From Closterium sp. NIES-65 (Eukaryota > Streptophyta > Zygnematophyceae > Desmidiales > Closteriaceae): 64,000 nucleotides of DNA. A model generated the notes under the pieces. That model had not been told where the DNA came from and searched no databases. It saw nothing but the letters and a program-made list of their open reading frames with translations. Shown in pieces: positions 61,787-64,000 of the stretch (position 1 is the stretch's first letter; every line of letters begins with the position of its first letter). The position numbers and the translations under genes are program-made. Where the stretch lies: NCBI GenBank assembly GCA_948144175.1, contig CANXME010002087.1, positions 2,353,501 through 2,417,500 on the forward strand. Reading direction: 5' to 3'.

Positions 61787-61882
61787 CGCTCAAATGAGGC
61801 TCGCATGATACGCTCAAATGAGGCTCACATGGTGCGCTCAAATGAGGCTCACATGATGCGCTCAAATGAGACTCATACGAAT
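61787..61882. repeat. 24-bp tandem repeat, four units
   Basis: Units are variants of CGCTCAAATGAGGCTCACAT followed by GATG, at 61787, 61811, 61835 and 61859. The last is the most diverged. Fragments of the same words (AAATGAG, GAGGCTCAT) continue to about 61960. Confidence 0.85.
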
Positions 61883-62187
61883 TCACAAACGAGGCCCTCA
61901 TGAAACTCAAATGAGTTCTCATGAAAGTCTAATGATAAATATTTCATACGAGGCTCATATGGGCGAGCTTCAAATTATTTATGCGAGGCTGATTAAATTA
62001 TTTATTCGAATATTTCATACGAGGCTTATATAAGGTTGAAAAATTGTTTTCCGAGTTGACTCACGGGACGGGAAATTTCTCGCGAAAGTCATTTCGCTTT
62101 GCGGAATCATTTCGACACAGGTGCAAATCGGTTACTCCGTTTTCAAACGGTAAAAACCGTTATATAACTCTGAGCTTGCATGAAGAG

Positions 62188-62231
62188 ATTGGAGCTATAT
62201 TGGAGCTACATTGGAGCTACATTGCAGCTCA
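62188..62231. repeat. 11-bp tandem repeat, four units
   Basis: ATTGGAGCTAT, ATTGGAGCTAC, ATTGGAGCTAC, ATTGCAGCTCA in direct succession. Confidence 0.8.
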
Positions 62232-62562
62232 AGGGGTTGTGCAGCTGTTTTCAAGATACAGCGTGGCGAAATCGTGCGAGCTAGTTAAACAACTATTTTC
62301 TACTTGCTCCTGCCTGTGCGTAGAATTTTTATAAATGTGTGCTTGTACCTGTCAAGATGAATATAATGCAATCGCGTTTTTTCAAGCTCGCATTCTACTA
62401 CTTCGTATTGTCGAGAGTAGAAACATTACCTTGGTGCTGCGGAAATTCTTCTGGACCAGTTTGCTCGTCCTACAAGCTGAGCAAGGCAGATCTATTCACC
62501 TTCTGTTTTCTACGCCCATGGCTAGGAGGTGAGAAGCTGTCACACTCAAAGGGGTGCAAGTG

Positions 62563-64000
62563 ATATTGCGAAAGCAAACAAACACACAAACATACCATTC
62601 ACACGCAAATGCATTCGCACACGCATACTCGTACAAACAGACGGCAGGATGTCGTGCAATGTGAATTTGCACCCAACACACTTCCCCTCAGCCTGCCGGC
62701 TGCATCCCCATCATTCCATACTAGTTCATGCTCATTCCACTCATGCGCACACAACGCCAATGAGACTCATCCGCAAGCCTCTTGGTGAGGAAGTCTGCTG
62801 GCTGCTGGTGAGTCTTGATGTAGATCGGATTCACCGTCCCCCTCTTCACCTCCTTACGCAGCCAGTGCCACTTGATACGCATGTGCTTGTTCAGCCCATG
62901 AAGCACAGCGTTCCTGGCCATCCCAAGAGCTCCCTTGCTATCACAAAACAGCGGCGTAGCAACCTTTTGCTCCTGGCCAATCTCCTCCAACAGCCTCCTC
63001 AGCCAAATCACCTCCTTCACCCCATGGAACATCGCCATGTACTCTGATTCCACGGAAGAGAGTGCTGTCTCCGTCTGCTTCTTTGACCTCCAACTAACCG
63101 GTCCTCCCCCAACTACGCAGATGTATCCTCCCACAGATGAGGAATCCTCCTTCTCAGAGGCCCACGTAGCATCACTAAAAGCAAGTGAGAAAAAGCTTGC
63201 CTTCTCCAAGCCTCTCCCCCTTCTCTTTCAGCACCTCAACCCCTTTCTGCTTCACCTGTGCAGATGCGGAGTATTGAACTCCAATGCTTGGGTGAGAGTT
63301 CAGATACTTCACCACACGCTCAGCTGCATCCACCTGCTCCTCTGATGGATTCTGCACTACCCTAGCCAGCTGCCCAACCGAGAAAGATATGTCGGGTCTC
63401 GTGTGAACTGCTGCATACAAGAGGCTGCCCACCAAGGACTGAAATTGCTGCTGCTCCTCGGCTTCAACCCCTTCATCCTCTGCAGCTTTCACAAGCTTGA
63501 ATTCTGCTGGCAGGGGAGTTGCAACCTTGCGCTCATTCTCAATTCCGTACTTCTCCCCAAGCTCCTTGATGAACTTCTCCTGGTGCAGCTTCAACCACCT
63601 GTGATCCAGATCCCTCTCCACGTGCATCCCGAGGTAGTACTTTACCTCCCCAAGGTTCTTGCACTTGAAGTTCTCCATCAGCTGCTGCTGCACCTTCTGG
63701 ATCTCCTTCATGCTGCTGCTAAAGAGAAGAATGTCGTCCACATAGACCAGAAACAGCACCAGCTTCTCCCCCTCCCCCTTGAGAAAGAGGCTCTCATCAC
63801 AGCTGCTGGTCCTGAATCCCATCTCCTCTAAAACAGCTGCCAACTTCTGGTACCAGCAGCGTGGCGCCTGCTTCAAGCCGTAGATGGACTTTTTCAGCTT
63901 GCACACCCTGCCCGTACCATCCTCATACCCAGGTGGCTGCGTCATGAACACCTCCTCCTCTAAAATCCCGTTGAGAAATGCCGTTGATATGTCCATCTGG
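62563..64000 (-). mobile_element. B5: family-B element, truncated LTR, runs off the window
   Basis: Only the last ~116 bp of the 3-prime LTR remain (62563-62678, GATATTGCGAAAGC...TTTGCACCCAACA), followed by the polypurine tract (CACTTCCCCTCAGCC) and RNase H-RT on the minus strand. The LTR is cut by sequence of no known family at 62562. The remainder continues beyond 64000. Confidence 0.9.
62718..64000 (-). pseudogene. B5 reverse transcriptase-RNase H (partial)
   Basis: From the window end: MDISTAFLNGILEEEVFMTQ (one extra Glu codon compared with B1), YGLKQAPRCWYQKLAAVLEE, LVLFLVYVDDILLFSS, LGEVKYYLGMHVERDLDHRW, PDISFSVGQLARVVQNPSEE. A frameshift near 63180 follows, then DATWASEKEDSSSVGGY, SVESEYMAMFHG, CDSKGALGMARNA, and the natural end MSGMSMN-stop. 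Apart from the frameshift it is clean. All catalytic motifs seen are intact. Confidence 0.9.

Larger units (their letters stand above)
61496..62562 (-). repeat. Family-C 5-prime LTR, outer boundary not visible
   Basis: The inner end is clear: plus-strand TGTTATAGTCACAATAGG next to the primer site. There is no second C LTR in the window, so the outer end is unknown; 62562 is only the start of the next element. The interval holds a T/G-rich stretch (61620-61780), a 24-bp tandem array (61787-61882), two copies of ATATTTCATACGAGGCT (near 61939 and 62008), and an 11-bp repeat (62188-62231). Part of it may be non-LTR sequence. Confidence 0.45.

Noticed and set aside
61787-61882. Four regular 24-bp repeats as a possible CRISPR array
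   Set aside because: Units are directly adjacent without unique spacers, there are no cas genes, and the context is eukaryotic retroelements.
62044-62334. 96-residue plus-strand open frame near the family-C LTR
   Set aside because: No motif, short, in AT-rich repeat-containing sequence; likely chance.

Overview
The window reads as eukaryotic, plant-lineage DNA made almost entirely of LTR retrotransposons inserted into one another. I found no cellular gene, rRNA, tRNA or CRISPR array. Plant-lineage clues are Ty1/copia primer-binding sites complementary to plant initiator-Met tRNA, a chromodomain Ty3/gypsy element, and stop codons that mostly look like C-to-T changes at CAG/CTG sites (the CHG context methylated in plants). 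A streptophyte alga or early land plant would fit. The species is a guess; the gag and pol style reminds me of zygnematophyte (Closterium-like) repeats, which I could not check.

Family names used here are mine. Family A is Ty1/copia with very short LTRs (122-133 bp), a Gly-rich gag and a long 5-prime leader of GC-rich tandem repeats. Family B is Ty1/copia with ~1.09 kb LTRs. Family C is a copia gag remnant. Family G is Ty3/gypsy with a chromodomain.

Layout. 1-1796: a 37-bp tandem array and a decayed minus-strand gypsy piece. 1797-2280: 3-prime end of a minus-strand A copy, joined head to head to A-I (2281-16299, plus). A-I is split by B1 (4581-11367, minus) and by G1 (13742-15696, minus). 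16300-27638: gypsy G2 (plus), split by a solo B LTR (16876-17958, target duplication AAATC) and by the complete element A-II (20418-27561, minus, target duplication AAAGA). 27639-28177: unclassified. 28178-33447: truncated B3 (minus), an inverted B4 LTR (plus) and a B scrap. 33504-55297: A-III (minus), the oldest host here, carrying A-IV (33814-41255, minus, target duplication TATAT) and A-V (43944-51184, plus). 55298-58917: low-repeat DNA with one LINE-like relic. 58918-60175: A-VI, 3-prime end only. 60418-61495: family C gag with primer site and LTR edge. 62563-64000: B5, running off the window.

The elements are autonomous-type copies: gag shell protein, aspartic protease, integrase, reverse transcriptase and RNase H, in copia order (IN before RT) for A and B and gypsy order (RT before IN) for G. 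Nearly all copies are broken. A-IV is the best preserved: its two LTRs differ at 1 of 133 positions and few lesions interrupt its frame. The target duplications and interrupted reading frames give a relative insertion order, which is the main biological content of the window.
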